From Phycisphaerales bacterium (GTDB taxonomy: Bacteria > Planctomycetota > Phycisphaerae > Phycisphaerales > UBA1924): a DNA stretch of 53,000 bases. The stretch is from positions 1-53,000 of the forward strand of contig JAJVHS010000013.1 of NCBI GenBank assembly GCA_022072615.1, in the 5' to 3' direction. A model generated the notes under the pieces. It made no database searches, had not been told where the DNA came from, and saw nothing but the letters and a program-made list of their open reading frames with translations. Made by a program: the position numbers and the translations under genes. Positions 1 through 9,319 of this stretch are shown here, piece by piece (position 1 is the stretch's first letter; each line of letters begins with the position of its first letter).

Positions 1-1140
1 GGTCAGGTTCTTCCACGTGCCCGCGACGCCGCGAACCTCGGCCTGACCGCCGAGCTTGCCCTCGGTGCCCACTTCGCGGGCCACGCGCGAGACTTCCGAC
101 GCGAAGCCGTTGAGCTGGTCCACCATGGTGTTGATGGTGTTCTTGAGCTCGAGGATCTCGCCCTTGACGTCCACCGTGATCTTGCGGGACAGGTCTCCAC
201 GGGCCACCGCGGTCGTCACTTCCGCGATGTTGCGCACCTGGCCGGTGAGGTTGGTCGCCATCGAGTTGACGTTGTCGGTGAGGTCCTTCCAGGTGCCGGC
301 GACGCCGGGCACGACCGCTTGGCCGCCGAGCTTGCCCTCGGTGCCCACCTCGCGGGCGACGCGGGTCACTTCGGCCGCGAATGACCGGAGCTGGTCCACC
401 ATGGTGTTGATGGTGTTCTTGAGCTCGAGGATCTCGCCCTTGACGTCCACCGTGATCTTGCGTGAGAGGTCGCCGCGGGCCACGGCGGTCGTGACGCCGG
501 CGATGTTGCGGACCTGGTCGGTCAGGTTCGACGCCATGGCGTTCACGGAGTCGGTCAGGTCCTTCCACGTGCCGGCGACGCCTGGCACGACCGCCTGGCC
601 GCCCAGCTTGCCGTCGGTGCCCACCTCGCGCGCCACGCGGGTCACTTCCGCCGCGAAGGACCGGAGCTGGTCCACCATCGTGTTGATGGCTTCCTTCAGC
701 AGCAGGATCTCGCCGCGCACGTCGACCGTGATCTTCTTCGACAGGTCGCCGTTGGCCACGGCGATGGTCACCTCGGCGATGTTGCGCACCTGCGCCGTCA
801 GGTTGCCGGCCATCTGGTTGACGTTGTCGGTCAGCTCCTTCCAGACGCCCGATACGCCCTTCACCTGCGCCTGGCCGCCGAGCTTGCCTTCGGTTCCCAC
901 TTCACGGGCCACGCGAGTCACTTCCGACGTGAACACGGAGAGCTGGTCGATCATCCGGTTGACCAGCTTCGCGGATCGGAGGAATTCGCCTTCGAGCGGG
1001 CGCCCGTCGACCTCCAGCGCCATCGCCTGGCCCAGGTCGCCCTTCGCGACCGCGCCCACCGCTCGGGTCACCTCGGTCGTCGGCCACACCAGGTCGTCGA
1101 TCAGGGTGTTGATGGACGCGACCTCGTCGGCCCATTGCCC
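1..1140 (-). repeat. 276-bp tandem repeats encoding HAMP units
   Basis: The same DNA block recurs with a 276-bp period: the stretch encoding EGKLGGQA lies near 48, 324, 600 and 876, and a more diverged copy lies near 1150. Copies nearest the left edge are the most alike at nucleotide level, which suggests recent duplication or gene conversion within the gene. Each unit encodes one 92-residue HAMP repeat. Confidence 0.8.
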
Positions 1141-1452
1141 CGAAGCGCCGGGCACGGACATTCGCTGCTTGAGGCGTCCTTCCTTGCCGACCACGCGGCA
1201 GACGCGCTCGGTCTCGGCGGCTCGCCGCTCGCTCACCGCCAGGATGTCGTTGAAGGCCTCGGCGATCTTGCCGTCCATCCCGGGGATGTCCGCGGGAAGG
1301 CGGACGCTGAAGTCACCGCGCCGGAAGGCGAGCATCGCGGTGAGGAGCAGGCGTGAAAAGGACTCCTTCGGCTCCGACTTGATCTCGGCCACGGCCGGTC
1401 CGCCACCATTCGCGGAGTCGGCCGCGACATACGGTTCGGATGTTGGCGCCAT
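1..1452 (-). CDS. HAMP-repeat sensor kinase, N-terminal part (truncated by window edge)
   Basis: The gene reads leftward from ATG at 1452 and runs off the window, so only about 484 N-terminal residues are seen. After a variable N-terminus of about 45 residues the protein is a chain of HAMP-type units, each about 92 residues long, with recurring [29 protein letters not shown] and INTMVDQL segments. Such soluble poly-HAMP arrays are typical of large hybrid histidine kinases, where they relay signals to a C-terminal HisKA/HATPase and receivers. Those domains would lie left of the window and are inferred. No membrane segment or signal peptide is present, so this part is cytoplasmic. A stop codon lies 17 codons upstream of the chosen ATG, with no other ATG between. 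An adaptor or receptor role cannot be excluded without the missing part. Confidence 0.8.
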   Translation of the reverse strand, partial: MAPTSEPYVAADSANGGGPAVAEIKSEPKESFSRLLLTAMLAFRRGDFSVRLPADIPGMDGKIAEAFNDILAVSERRAAETERVCRVVGKEGRLKQRMSVPGASGQWADEVASINTLIDDLVWPTTEVTRAVGAVAKGDLGQAMALEVDGRPLEGEFLRSAKLVNRMIDQLSVFTSEVTRVAREVGTEGKLGGQAQVKGVSGVWKELTDNVNQMAGNLTAQVRNIAEVTIAVANGDLSKKITVDVRGEILLLKEAINTMVDQLRSFAAEVTRVAREVGTDGKLGGQAVVPGVAGTWKDLTDSVNAMASNLTDQVRNIAGVTTAVARGDLSRKITVDVKGEILELKNTINTMVDQLRSFAAEVTRVAREVGTEGKLGGQAVVPGVAGTWKDLTDNVNSMATNLTGQVRNIAEVTTAVARGDLSRKITVDVKGEILELKNTINTMVDQLNGFASEVSRVAREVGTEGKLGGQAEVRGVAGTWKNLT

Positions 1453-1651
1453 AACGGATGTGCCCTCGGAGTCTGGTGAAGTCGATCGATGACGCAATAT
1501 TCAAGCGACAAGCACCCCGGCGTGCATGAAGCCAGGATGAAACTGCGACAAAGAATCGCGTGAGCGGCCGTTCATTCGGGTGTCACACGGCGGTATTTGC
1601 GGCGCCGGTCGGTTGTACTCCGCGCCGTGTTTCCGCTAGTGTGCGTTCATC

Positions 1652-2053
1652 TTGGACCCGTCGGCGCACCTTCGCCCTGTCGACGCCATCACGCGGCGGC
1701 TCGACTCCGTCACGCAGCTCGACGTGCTGCTGCTGCTGCATGGCAGCCAGCAGCGAGAGTGGAGCCCGCAGGAAGTCGCCACGGAACTCCGCATCGGGGC
1801 CCAGTGGGCCGAGCAGTACCTCCGCGTGCTGTGCGCGCGAGGTCTGATCGTCAGCGAGCAGGCCGGGTACCGCTACGTCGCGCGGCCCGATCTCGAACAA
1901 CCCATGCAGGAACTCACGCGGCTATACCGGACGCACCCGGTGGGAATCATCGCGGCGATCTACCGGCCCAACAAGCAGCTCGAGGAGTTTGCCGACGCAT
2001 TCCGCATCCGCCGACCAACCAGCGGCGACGACAAGGGGCCTTCACATGGCTGA
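1652..2053 (+). CDS. Winged-helix domain protein, putative transcriptional regulator
   Basis: A 133-residue protein beginning with a TTG codon. Residues about 20-75 (LDVLLLLHG, then SPQEVATELRI and LRVLCARGLI) have the spacing of a winged-helix DNA-binding domain: helix, recognition helix, then a wing ending in YRYVARPD. The C-terminal 50 residues have no recognisable domain. Its last codons overlap the ATG of the next small membrane protein gene (2046), so the three genes form a translationally coupled group. No good ribosome binding site precedes the TTG. A weak promoter-like pair (TTGTAC at 1613, TAGTGT at 1637) would give a nearly leaderless message. The start is uncertain, the HTH call is fairly safe and the target is unknown. 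Confidence 0.65.
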   Translation: MDPSAHLRPVDAITRRLDSVTQLDVLLLLHGSQQREWSPQEVATELRIGAQWAEQYLRVLCARGLIVSEQAGYRYVARPDLEQPMQELTRLYRTHPVGIIAAIYRPNKQLEEFADAFRIRRPTSGDDKGPSHG

Positions 2054-2303
2054 GGTCGTGTACATCCTCTGCGCCCTGGCGGCGCTCATGTGCGCGGTGA
2101 TGCTCGCCCGGGCGTACCGGAGGACGCCCTCGCGTCTGCTCCTGTGGAGCTGCGTGTGCTTCGTCGCCCTGGCGCTGAACTCCATCCTCGTCATCATGGA
2201 TGTCCTGTTCCTGCACGACACCGACCTTCGACTCCCGCGGCTTGTGGTCGCGGGAACAGGCGTTCTGACGCTGCTGTGGGCTCTGATCCGCGACTCCAAC
2301 TAA
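2046..2303 (+). CDS. Small membrane protein, DUF5985-like (first of pair)
   Basis: An 85-residue hydrophobic protein with about three predicted membrane helices (residues about 3-20, 29-50 and 62-80), separated by short loops containing RAYRRTPS and LHDTDLRL. Size and hydropathy match the DUF5985 family of small bacterial membrane proteins of unknown function; this assignment is from memory of the family. The ATG at 2046 overlaps the end of the winged-helix gene (stop at 2051-2053), which argues for coupled translation. The next gene starts 11 bases after its stop and encodes a protein of the same size and topology. Function is unknown. Confidence 0.7.
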   Translation: MAEVVYILCALAALMCAVMLARAYRRTPSRLLLWSCVCFVALALNSILVIMDVLFLHDTDLRLPRLVVAGTGVLTLLWALIRDSN

Positions 2304-2314
2304 GCGAGGTGCCG

Positions 2315-2599
2315 ATGGACGTCATGCTGCCATTCCTTCTCGGCGTCATCACCATCGCGTCCGCCGCGGTCGGCGCGTTCTTCTTCCGCTTCTGGCGCCG
2401 AACGCGCGACGGTCTGTTCGCGAGCTTCGCCGTCGCGTTCTGGCTGATGTCGGCCAACTGGGGCGCCCAGGCGTTCGTCTCGAAGGACGAACCCTATTAC
2501 GAGGCCATCTACCTGCTGCGCCTCGCGGCGTTCGGCTTCATCATCGCCGGTGTCGTCGTGAAGAACCGCCGCAACAGCGGCCCCGCCCCGGTGTGCTAG
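2315..2599 (+). CDS. Small membrane protein, DUF5985-like (second of pair)
   Basis: A 94-residue protein with three predicted membrane helices (about 3-24, 34-52 and 65-82), a basic segment FRFWRRTRDG after the first helix and a basic C-terminus. It resembles the preceding 85-residue protein in length and layout, so the two may be paralogues or form a hetero-oligomer. AGCGAGGT precedes the ATG at ribosome-binding distance. The gene ends 22 bases before the convergent end of the sigma-54 regulator gene, with no clear terminator between. Function is unknown; the upstream winged-helix protein is the likely regulator. Confidence 0.7.
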   Translation: MDVMLPFLLGVITIASAAVGAFFFRFWRRTRDGLFASFAVAFWLMSANWGAQAFVSKDEPYYEAIYLLRLAAFGFIIAGVVVKNRRNSGPAPVC

Positions 2600-2621
2600 C
2601 TCGAAGCTCGGAGGTACCCGA

Positions 2622-4009
<1,388 letters not shown>

Positions 4010-4013
<4 letters not shown>

Positions 4014-5668
4014 CGCACCACCTCCATCGCGGCGGCCGGACCGGGCTGTTCAGTTCCTTCGCCCGGTCGTTGCCGCGGGAACGTCATCGTGAACACCGCC
4101 CCTTCGCCGGGGCGCGACGACACCGTGATCTCGCCGCCGTGGCCGTGAACCACGCCGTACACCACCGACAGACCCAGCCCCACGCCGCTGCTCTCGCCCT
4201 TGGTCGTGAAGAACGGTTCGAAGATGTGCGCGATCACGTCCTCCGCGATGCCAACGCCGCTGTCGCGGATCCGCACGGTCACCTGCTCGTCCGCGCCGAT
4301 CACCTCGACCCCGAGCACCCCCGGTCGACCGGGAACCGCCTGCATCGCCTCGATCGCGTTCATGAGCACGGCGAGCACCGCCTGGTGCAACTGGCCCTGG
4401 TCGGCCACGATCGTCCAGTTGTCCCCCTCTGTCGAAACGTCGAGCCGGATGTTGTGCATCTCCAGGTGGTGGCGCACCAGCATCAGGCAGCGGTTGACGA
4501 TCTGCGACATGTCGGTCGATGCCAGACGGACGGCCGATCCCCGAGCGAACACCAGCAGGTTCTTGACGATCCCGCCGCATCGCTCGCATTCCTTGTCGAC
4601 AAGCTCCAGGCACCGGTCAAGATCCGCCCGGGTTGCCTCGTCCAGCGGCTGCTCGGCGAGCTCGCGCCGCACCAGCCGGGCGTACGTCAGGATGCCGGTC
4701 ATCGGGTTGTTCAGTTCGTGCGCGACAGTTGCCGCCAGCTTGCCCAGCGACGACATGGTTTCCGCTCGCGTCAGGTGCTTCTGCGCTTCCCTGAGCTCCG
4801 CGGCCTTCTCATCCACCCGTCGCTCCAGCGTGCGCGACCATTCGGCCAGTTCATCCTGCGCGGAGGACAGGTCCGCCACCATCGAGTTGAACGCGCCCGC
4901 CAGTTCCGCCAGCTCGTGGCTGCCGCGGACGTCGATCCTGGTGGTGAGATCGCCCGACGCGATCCGCCGCGTGCCCTCGTGAAGCCGGGCGACCGGCCCG
5001 TGCACGAAGTGCCGGATGCACAACGCCCCGAACACCGCCCCCGCCAGGATGAGCCCGCCGGTCGCGAGCGCGAGCTGCCCCCGGCTTGCCGCCATCGCCT
5101 CGTCGAACGGGCCCATCGACATCTGGACGTCGAGCACGCCGAGTACGGGGCTTTCCTCGACGGTCGGGTGGCACCCCACCGCGGCGCAGGCCGGCTCGTT
5201 CTCGATCACCGCCAGGCATCGCCGCGTTTCGGACCCGCTCACCTGGCCCACCACGTTGCGATGATCGAGCACGCTTGGCCCGCGCTCGACGCCCTGCGGG
5301 TGGCACGCCGAGCACGCTCGGGAGTCCATGTACTCGATCTGGCCGCGTTCGTCACGAGCCGACGACAGCGCGATCCGCCCGTCCTTGGCGTACACACGCA
5401 CGCCCACAAGCCCGGGCGAGGCGCCGAGGCGTTCGATCCGGGTCTGAAGTTCCGACATGCGGTTGAGCAGCATCCCGTCGTGCGTGACGCTGCGGATGAG
5501 CGCTGTCGTCCGCTCCACGTCGGAGAGCACGAACCGCGACGCCTGGTCTCGGATCGACCAGTACGCCAGGAACGCGTGCGCCCCGCACACCACTGCGACC
5601 GTCGCGGCCAGCGGCAGGATCAGCCGTATTTCCAGCGACCGACTCAGCCTGTGAAAGATTGAGGCCAT
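4010..5668 (-). CDS. Sensor histidine kinase with periplasmic haem-c motifs
   Basis: About 552 residues from the ATG at 5668, with an in-frame ATG at 5701 also possible; 5668 is preferred because it puts the first membrane helix (LILPLAATVAVVCG) at the usual distance from the N-terminus. An extracytoplasmic sensor region of about 170 residues follows, holding a haem-c motif CSACH and, about 45 residues on, CAAVGCH (CX4CH). Next are a second membrane helix, a HAMP domain (ending near AFNSMVADL), a coiled coil, HisKA with phospho-histidine in TVAHELNNPMTGIL, and a HATPase with N, G1 (DSGVGI) and G2 (GVGLGLSVVYG) boxes. It overlaps the sigma-54 regulator gene by four bases. It likely senses redox state or a gas through covalent haem and controls the divergent cytochrome operon. 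Haem attachment is inferred from the motifs. Confidence 0.88.
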
Positions 5669-5759
5669 CGCCGTGTCCGGAAACAGGATATAGAACGCCA
5701 TAATTGTCCGCGAGGTCGCGCTGCATTTCCATGCGCGCTGTAGAAGTTTTCACCGTCTC

Positions 5760-5774
5760 GGAGCGAGCCGCTCC
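5760..5774. promoter_or_regulatory. Inverted repeat, candidate activator site upstream of sigma-54 promoter
   Basis: GGAGCG-AGC-CGCTCC is a perfect 6-bp inverted repeat with a 3-bp spacer. It lies about 65-80 bp upstream of the -24 element at 5840, within the range used by NtrC-type enhancer sites. Assignment to the neighbouring regulator is inference; no second copy of the same sequence was found at the other sigma-54 sites. Confidence 0.3.
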
Positions 5775-5839
5775 CGGAAAGCCTGCCGGAGCATGCGTCC
5801 GGATTGCGAACATCGCCGGGCGTCCTTGCCGGCGCGTGC

Positions 5840-5855
5840 TGGTTCGGCCTTTGCA
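5840..5855 (+). promoter_or_regulatory. Sigma-54 (-24/-12) promoter for the GcvH-like gene
   Basis: TGGTTCGGCCTTTGCA matches the consensus TGGCACG-N4-TTGCW with the invariant GG and GC at correct spacing, and is preceded by the preferred pyrimidine. Transcription would start near 5866, about 54 bases before the ATG at 5920. This fixes that ATG rather than an upstream in-frame one. It faces away from the sigma-54 activator and sensor kinase genes next door. Confidence 0.72.
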
Positions 5856-5919
5856 GGCCTTCCCTATTGCTCGACCCTTCGCAGTCCGGGGCGACAAGAG
5901 CGCGTTCTGGGACTTCGCC

Positions 5920-6645
5920 ATGACACGAGCCCGAGCATCTCTGGAGGAAACGCCATTCAGCCCGACCTGCGTGTGGATGGACGCCCGCGCCGTCGCGTAC
6001 AAGCTGTGCGATCGCGGGTTTGACTGCGACCACTGCCCGTTCGACTGCGCGATGCGAGGGTGCCCGCTCGCCGCCGCCGCCCAGCGCGCCCAGGCGGACC
6101 CGCCATGGAACTTCCCGGCCGATCGCCTGTACACCACGGGGCACGTCTGGGTGCAGGAGATTGAAGCGAGTCTTGTTCGAGCCGGCATCGACGCCTTCGC
6201 GGCTCGTCTGCTCGCGCCGGTGCACGGCATCACGTGCCCCCCGCATGACTCGCCGCACGAACATGCTTCGGGCGCCGCGTGGTGCGAACTGGAATCTACC
6301 GGCGGGTTCGTCCCGCTGTCGCTCCCCGTTCCGGGCACGGTCGCCCGCTGGAACACGGCGGTCCTCGAGTCCCCCTCGCTGGTCGGGACAGACCCTTACG
6401 GGACAGGGTGGATTGCGGAGATCGTCACGGACGTCGATCGGCTCGGGGCCGGCCTGTATTCGTGGCAGCAGGCGGCCGAACGAGCGGCGCACGATGCGCA
6501 CTTCCTCCAACACCAGATCGCGTTCCACCTGCTCGCCGCCACCGACCCAGCGCGTGTCCCCTTCAACAGCGTTCTGGTCGAAGCCGGCCGCGACCTGCTC
6601 ACGCCCGGGCCTTTCGTCGCGCTCGCGCGCCAGATTCTTCACTGA
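5920..6645 (+). CDS. GcvH-like protein lacking the lipoyl lysine, with N-terminal cysteine cluster
   Basis: A 241-residue protein. Residues about 75-185 follow the glycine cleavage H-protein fold (TTGHVWVQ, ESTGGFVPLSLPVPGTVARWN, DPYGTGWIAEI). The lysine that carries lipoate in real GcvH (ESVKA) is replaced: the aligned stretch reads ESTGG, so it cannot be lipoylated there. The N-terminus has cysteines at about 17, 30, 36, 39, 43 and 48 (C-x5-C-x2-C-x3-C-x4-C), which could bind a metal or Fe-S cluster. No other gcv gene is nearby, and the gene heads an electron-transfer locus behind a sigma-54 promoter. It is probably a structural or assembly factor for the respiratory complex, not part of glycine cleavage. 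Upstream in-frame starts lie before the promoter and were rejected. Confidence 0.75.
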   Translation: MTRARASLEETPFSPTCVWMDARAVAYKLCDRGFDCDHCPFDCAMRGCPLAAAAQRAQADPPWNFPADRLYTTGHVWVQEIEASLVRAGIDAFAARLLAPVHGITCPPHDSPHEHASGAAWCELESTGGFVPLSLPVPGTVARWNTAVLESPSLVGTDPYGTGWIAEIVTDVDRLGAGLYSWQQAAERAAHDAHFLQHQIAFHLLAATDPARVPFNSVLVEAGRDLLTPGPFVALARQILH

Positions 6646-6781
6646 GCCCGCGCAGAGCATTTGAACAACAGCGCTGAACATCTCTACACCGGCCCCTCGG
6701 CTCTTTCGGGGCAGGTCGTCCACCGCGCCCCGCCCTGCCTCCGGACCGTGGTTTCCGAGCCCGCGGTCACGCCTGCTTCCA

Positions 6782-6797
6782 TGGCCCGTCTCTTGCA
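6782..6797 (+). promoter_or_regulatory. Sigma-54 (-24/-12) promoter for the HybAB-cytochrome operon
   Basis: TGGCCCGTCTCTTGCA differs from the consensus TGGCACG-N4-TTGCW at one fixed position only (A to C), with correct spacing. Transcription would begin near 6808, about 36 bases before the ATG at 6844. It is the second such site in 950 bp, both pointing away from the NtrC-type regulator. Confidence 0.8.
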
Positions 6798-6843
6798 TGA
6801 GTGCCTCGATGACAGAAACGTCCCTCAGAAAGCGAGCGTTCCC

Positions 6844-7068
6844 ATGGCACACCTCACCCATGAACAAGGCCGGCTGATCCGCGAGTACACGCTGCTCGTT
6901 GCCGCGACCGCCGCCTTTCTCGTCCTGCTGCCGCTGGTCGGGATCGCGAGCATCGCCCTCCGCAGTTTCATCATGTTCCTGGTCGCCGCCGTGATCGTGG
7001 TCGCGGTGGGGGCGGGCGTGTGGCGTGTCTCGTACGAGATCCGTTCACGCCACCACCTGCACAAGTAG
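6844..7068 (+). CDS. Small two-helix membrane protein
   Basis: A 74-residue protein with two predicted membrane helices (about 13-33 and 36-58), a hydrophilic N-terminus MAHLTHEQGR and a basic, His-rich C-terminus. It begins about 36 bases after the predicted sigma-54 start site and is the first gene of the HybA-like/HybB-like/cytochrome operon, which continues 23 bases later. I do not recognise the family. Position suggests an accessory or assembly subunit of the membrane complex. In-frame codons upstream of 6844 precede the promoter and were not used as the start. Confidence 0.65.
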   Translation: MAHLTHEQGRLIREYTLLVAATAAFLVLLPLVGIASIALRSFIMFLVAAVIVVAVGAGVWRVSYEIRSRHHLHK

Positions 7069-7091
7069 CCACCGTCGACCGGAGCTCACCC

Positions 7092-8039
7092 ATGAACGAC
7101 TCGACGACTCCATCCCGCAACGACCAGCCCGTGCCCTTCGTACCGGGCCCGGGCATGAGCCGCCGAGCGTTCATGGGTGCGGCCGCCACGCTCGCCGCTC
7201 TCACCGTCAACGGCAAGGCGATCGCCTCCGGGCACGGTGAAGGGCTCTCGCCCGACCGCATGGCGGTCCTGGTCGACCTCACCCGCTGCGTCGGCTGCAG
7301 ACGCTGCGAGTGGGCGTGCGCCGACGCCAACGAGAACCCGCACGGCGCTCTCGAGCACTACGACGATCAGTCGGTGTTCCGGAGCCGCCGGGCCCCGTCC
7401 GATCGCGAGTTCTGCGTGGTGAACAGGTCGTCGGCGTGCCGCGACGACGGCCAGCCGTACTTCGTCAAGGTCCAGTGCATGCACTGCGAGAAGCCCCCGT
7501 GCGTGTCGGCCTGTCTCGTGGGCGCGATGCAGAAGGACCCCTCCGGCGTCGTCACGTACGACGCCTCGCGCTGCATCGGCTGCCGCTACTGCATGGTCGC
7601 GTGCCCCTTTGACCGCCTCGCCTACGAGTTCGACCGCCGCCTCCTCCCGCGGGTCCGCAAGTGCGAGATGTGCAGGCACCGGACCCAGCACGGGCGTCTT
7701 CCCGCCTGCGTGGAGACCTGCCCGGTCGAGGCGCTCCAGTACGGTCGCCGCGGGGACATCATCCGCATCGCTCGCGAGCGCATCGCCGCGCATCCCGATC
7801 GGTACGTCGATCACGTGTACGGCGAGACCGAGGGCGGGGGCACCTCCTGGATCTACCTCTCCGGGAGGCCGTTCGAGGAAATGTCCGCCGCCGGGCTCCC
7901 CGCCCTCGCTCCCGTGAGCCCCGCCGTGCGCACCGAGACCATTCAGCACGGCATCTTCAAGTGGGGCGCCGCGCCCATGGCGTTGGCCGCGTTGCTCGCT
8001 TCGCTCAACAAGCTCACGAAAAAAGGAGAAGCATCGTGA
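7092..8039 (+). CDS. Tat-exported 4x[4Fe-4S] ferredoxin subunit, HybA/HmcB-like
   Basis: A 315-residue iron-sulphur subunit. It starts with a twin-arginine signal (SRRAFMGAAATLAAL) and ends with a hydrophobic helix (WGAAPMALAALLAS) that should anchor it, as in HybA. Four cysteine clusters are visible: CVGCRRCEWAC, CMHCEKPPCVSAC, CIGCRYCMVAC and CEMC...CVETC, enough for four [4Fe-4S] centres on the outer face of the membrane. It is followed by a HybB-type membrane protein whose GTG overlaps this stop, then a 12-haem cytochrome, so it probably wires quinol to the cytochrome or the reverse. No hydrogenase catalytic subunit is encoded nearby, so a HybA name would mislead. Confidence 0.9.
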   Translation: MNDSTTPSRNDQPVPFVPGPGMSRRAFMGAAATLAALTVNGKAIASGHGEGLSPDRMAVLVDLTRCVGCRRCEWACADANENPHGALEHYDDQSVFRSRRAPSDREFCVVNRSSACRDDGQPYFVKVQCMHCEKPPCVSACLVGAMQKDPSGVVTYDASRCIGCRYCMVACPFDRLAYEFDRRLLPRVRKCEMCRHRTQHGRLPACVETCPVEALQYGRRGDIIRIARERIAAHPDRYVDHVYGETEGGGTSWIYLSGRPFEEMSAAGLPALAPVSPAVRTETIQHGIFKWGAAPMALAALLASLNKLTKKGEAS

Positions 8040-9319
8040 GCCTCGTCGCCACACTGCCGATCGCCGCTCCTCACACCCACGCGCACGCCCACGCGCGGCC
8101 CCGCTACTTCACGCCGGGCGTGTGGATCGTGACCGCGGTTGCCGCGGCTGGGGGCGCCGCGTGGCTGTGGCGCATGGTCCTGGGCCTGGGCGCTTCGACC
8201 CACCTCACAGACTCCCGCCCCTGGGGCATCTGGATCGGCATCGACGTCGCCACGGGAGTGGCGCTGGCCGCCGGCGGCTTCACGACCGCGTTCCTGGCCC
8301 ACATCCTCCACCGGGAGAAGTACCACCCGCTCGTCCGGCCGGCGCTGCTCACCGCGATGCTCGGCTACACCTTCGTTGCCCTGGGCGTCATGACCGACCT
8401 GGGCCGCTTCTGGGCGATGTGGCACGTGATGCTGCCCACCATGTGGCAGCCCAACTCGGTGCTCTTCGAAGTCGCCATCTGCGTGATGACCTACCTCACG
8501 GTGCTCTACATCGAGTTCATCCCCGCCGCGTGCGAGCGGTTCATCGGCCGCGTCAGCCTGCCCTGGAAGTTCGCCCGCCTCAACGGCCTGGTGGACCTTG
8601 CTCTGCGCATCGCCGACAGGACCCTCGGCCGCGTCATGACCGTCTTCATCATCGCCGGCATCCTGCTGTCGTGCATGCACCAGTCGTCGCTGGGCACGCT
8701 CATGGTCATCGCGGGCGACAAGCTCCATCCCTTCTGGCAGACACCCATCCTGCCGCTGCTCTTCCTGCTCTCGGCCTTCGCGGTCGGCTACCCGATGGTG
8801 ATCTTCGAGTCCATCATCGCACACCGGTCCTTCCGGCTGCCGGGCGAGCGCCCGCTCCTCTCGCAGCTCGCCCGTTTCATCCCGTTCACCCTGGGGCTCT
8901 ACGCCCTGGTCAAGATCGCCGACCTCGTCGCCCGTGGTGCGATCGCCGGGCTGCCGACCGGCGGCTTCTACAGCGTGCTTCTGGCCGCGGAGATGGTGGC
9001 TGGCGTGATGATCCCCATCTGCATCTTCGCGAGCCCTGGCCTGCGGTCGAGGACGGGGTGGCTCTTCACCGCCGCGGCGCTGGTGGTGTGCGGGGTGGCC
9101 TTCAACCGCCTCATCGTCTTCCTCTTCGCCTACTCGCCCCGTGATCCCGCTGCCACCTACTTCCCGTCCCTCTCAGAGTTCGCGGTGACCGCCGGCTTCA
9201 TCGCCATGACGGTCCTCCTCTACCGCCTCATCGCGATCAACCTGCCCGTGATCGAGCAGCTCGAACACGGCCACGCCGACCGGCCCGTGCTCGCGCCGGC
9301 AAGTGGAGGTGCGGTGTGA
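8036..9319 (+). CDS. HybB/NrfD-family integral membrane quinol-interacting subunit
   Basis: A 427-residue protein with about ten membrane helices, starting at GTG 8036 behind an AAGGAG site and overlapping the stop of the iron-sulphur gene. Sequence features such as DSRPWGIWIGIDVATGVALAAGG and the helix-loop pattern through LYIEFIPAACERF are those of HybB within the NrfD/PsrC superfamily, haem-free membrane subunits that exchange electrons with quinones. The N-terminus has an unusual run of His-Ala repeats (HTHAHAHAR). With the Tat iron-sulphur subunit and multihaem cytochrome it forms a quinone-cytochrome oxidoreductase of the Hmc/Cbc general type. Direction of electron flow cannot be read from sequence. 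Confidence 0.9.
   Translation: MSLVATLPIAAPHTHAHAHARPRYFTPGVWIVTAVAAAGGAAWLWRMVLGLGASTHLTDSRPWGIWIGIDVATGVALAAGGFTTAFLAHILHREKYHPLVRPALLTAMLGYTFVALGVMTDLGRFWAMWHVMLPTMWQPNSVLFEVAICVMTYLTVLYIEFIPAACERFIGRVSLPWKFARLNGLVDLALRIADRTLGRVMTVFIIAGILLSCMHQSSLGTLMVIAGDKLHPFWQTPILPLLFLLSAFAVGYPMVIFESIIAHRSFRLPGERPLLSQLARFIPFTLGLYALVKIADLVARGAIAGLPTGGFYSVLLAAEMVAGVMIPICIFASPGLRSRTGWLFTAAALVVCGVAFNRLIVFLFAYSPRDPAATYFPSLSEFAVTAGFIAMTVLLYRLIAINLPVIEQLEHGHADRPVLAPASGGAV

Noticed and set aside
56..1492. Long plus-strand open frame of 478 codons opposite the HAMP-repeat kinase
   Set aside because: It is the antisense of a clear HAMP-repeat protein. Its translation is repetitive only because the true gene is repetitive, and it matches no family.
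4070..5662. 530-codon plus-strand open frame opposite the sensor kinase
   Set aside because: Antisense of well-supported HisKA/HATPase domains. High G+C leaves long stop-free shadows throughout this window.
5704..5919. N-terminal extension of the GcvH-like protein to 5704
   Set aside because: It would start upstream of the sigma-54 promoter at 5840-5855, has no family similarity and no ribosome binding site.
7092..9319. Group 1c (Hyb) hydrogenase operon
   Set aside because: HybA- and HybB-like subunits are present, but no large or small hydrogenase subunit or maturation gene lies in the neighbourhood; a multihaem cytochrome takes their place.
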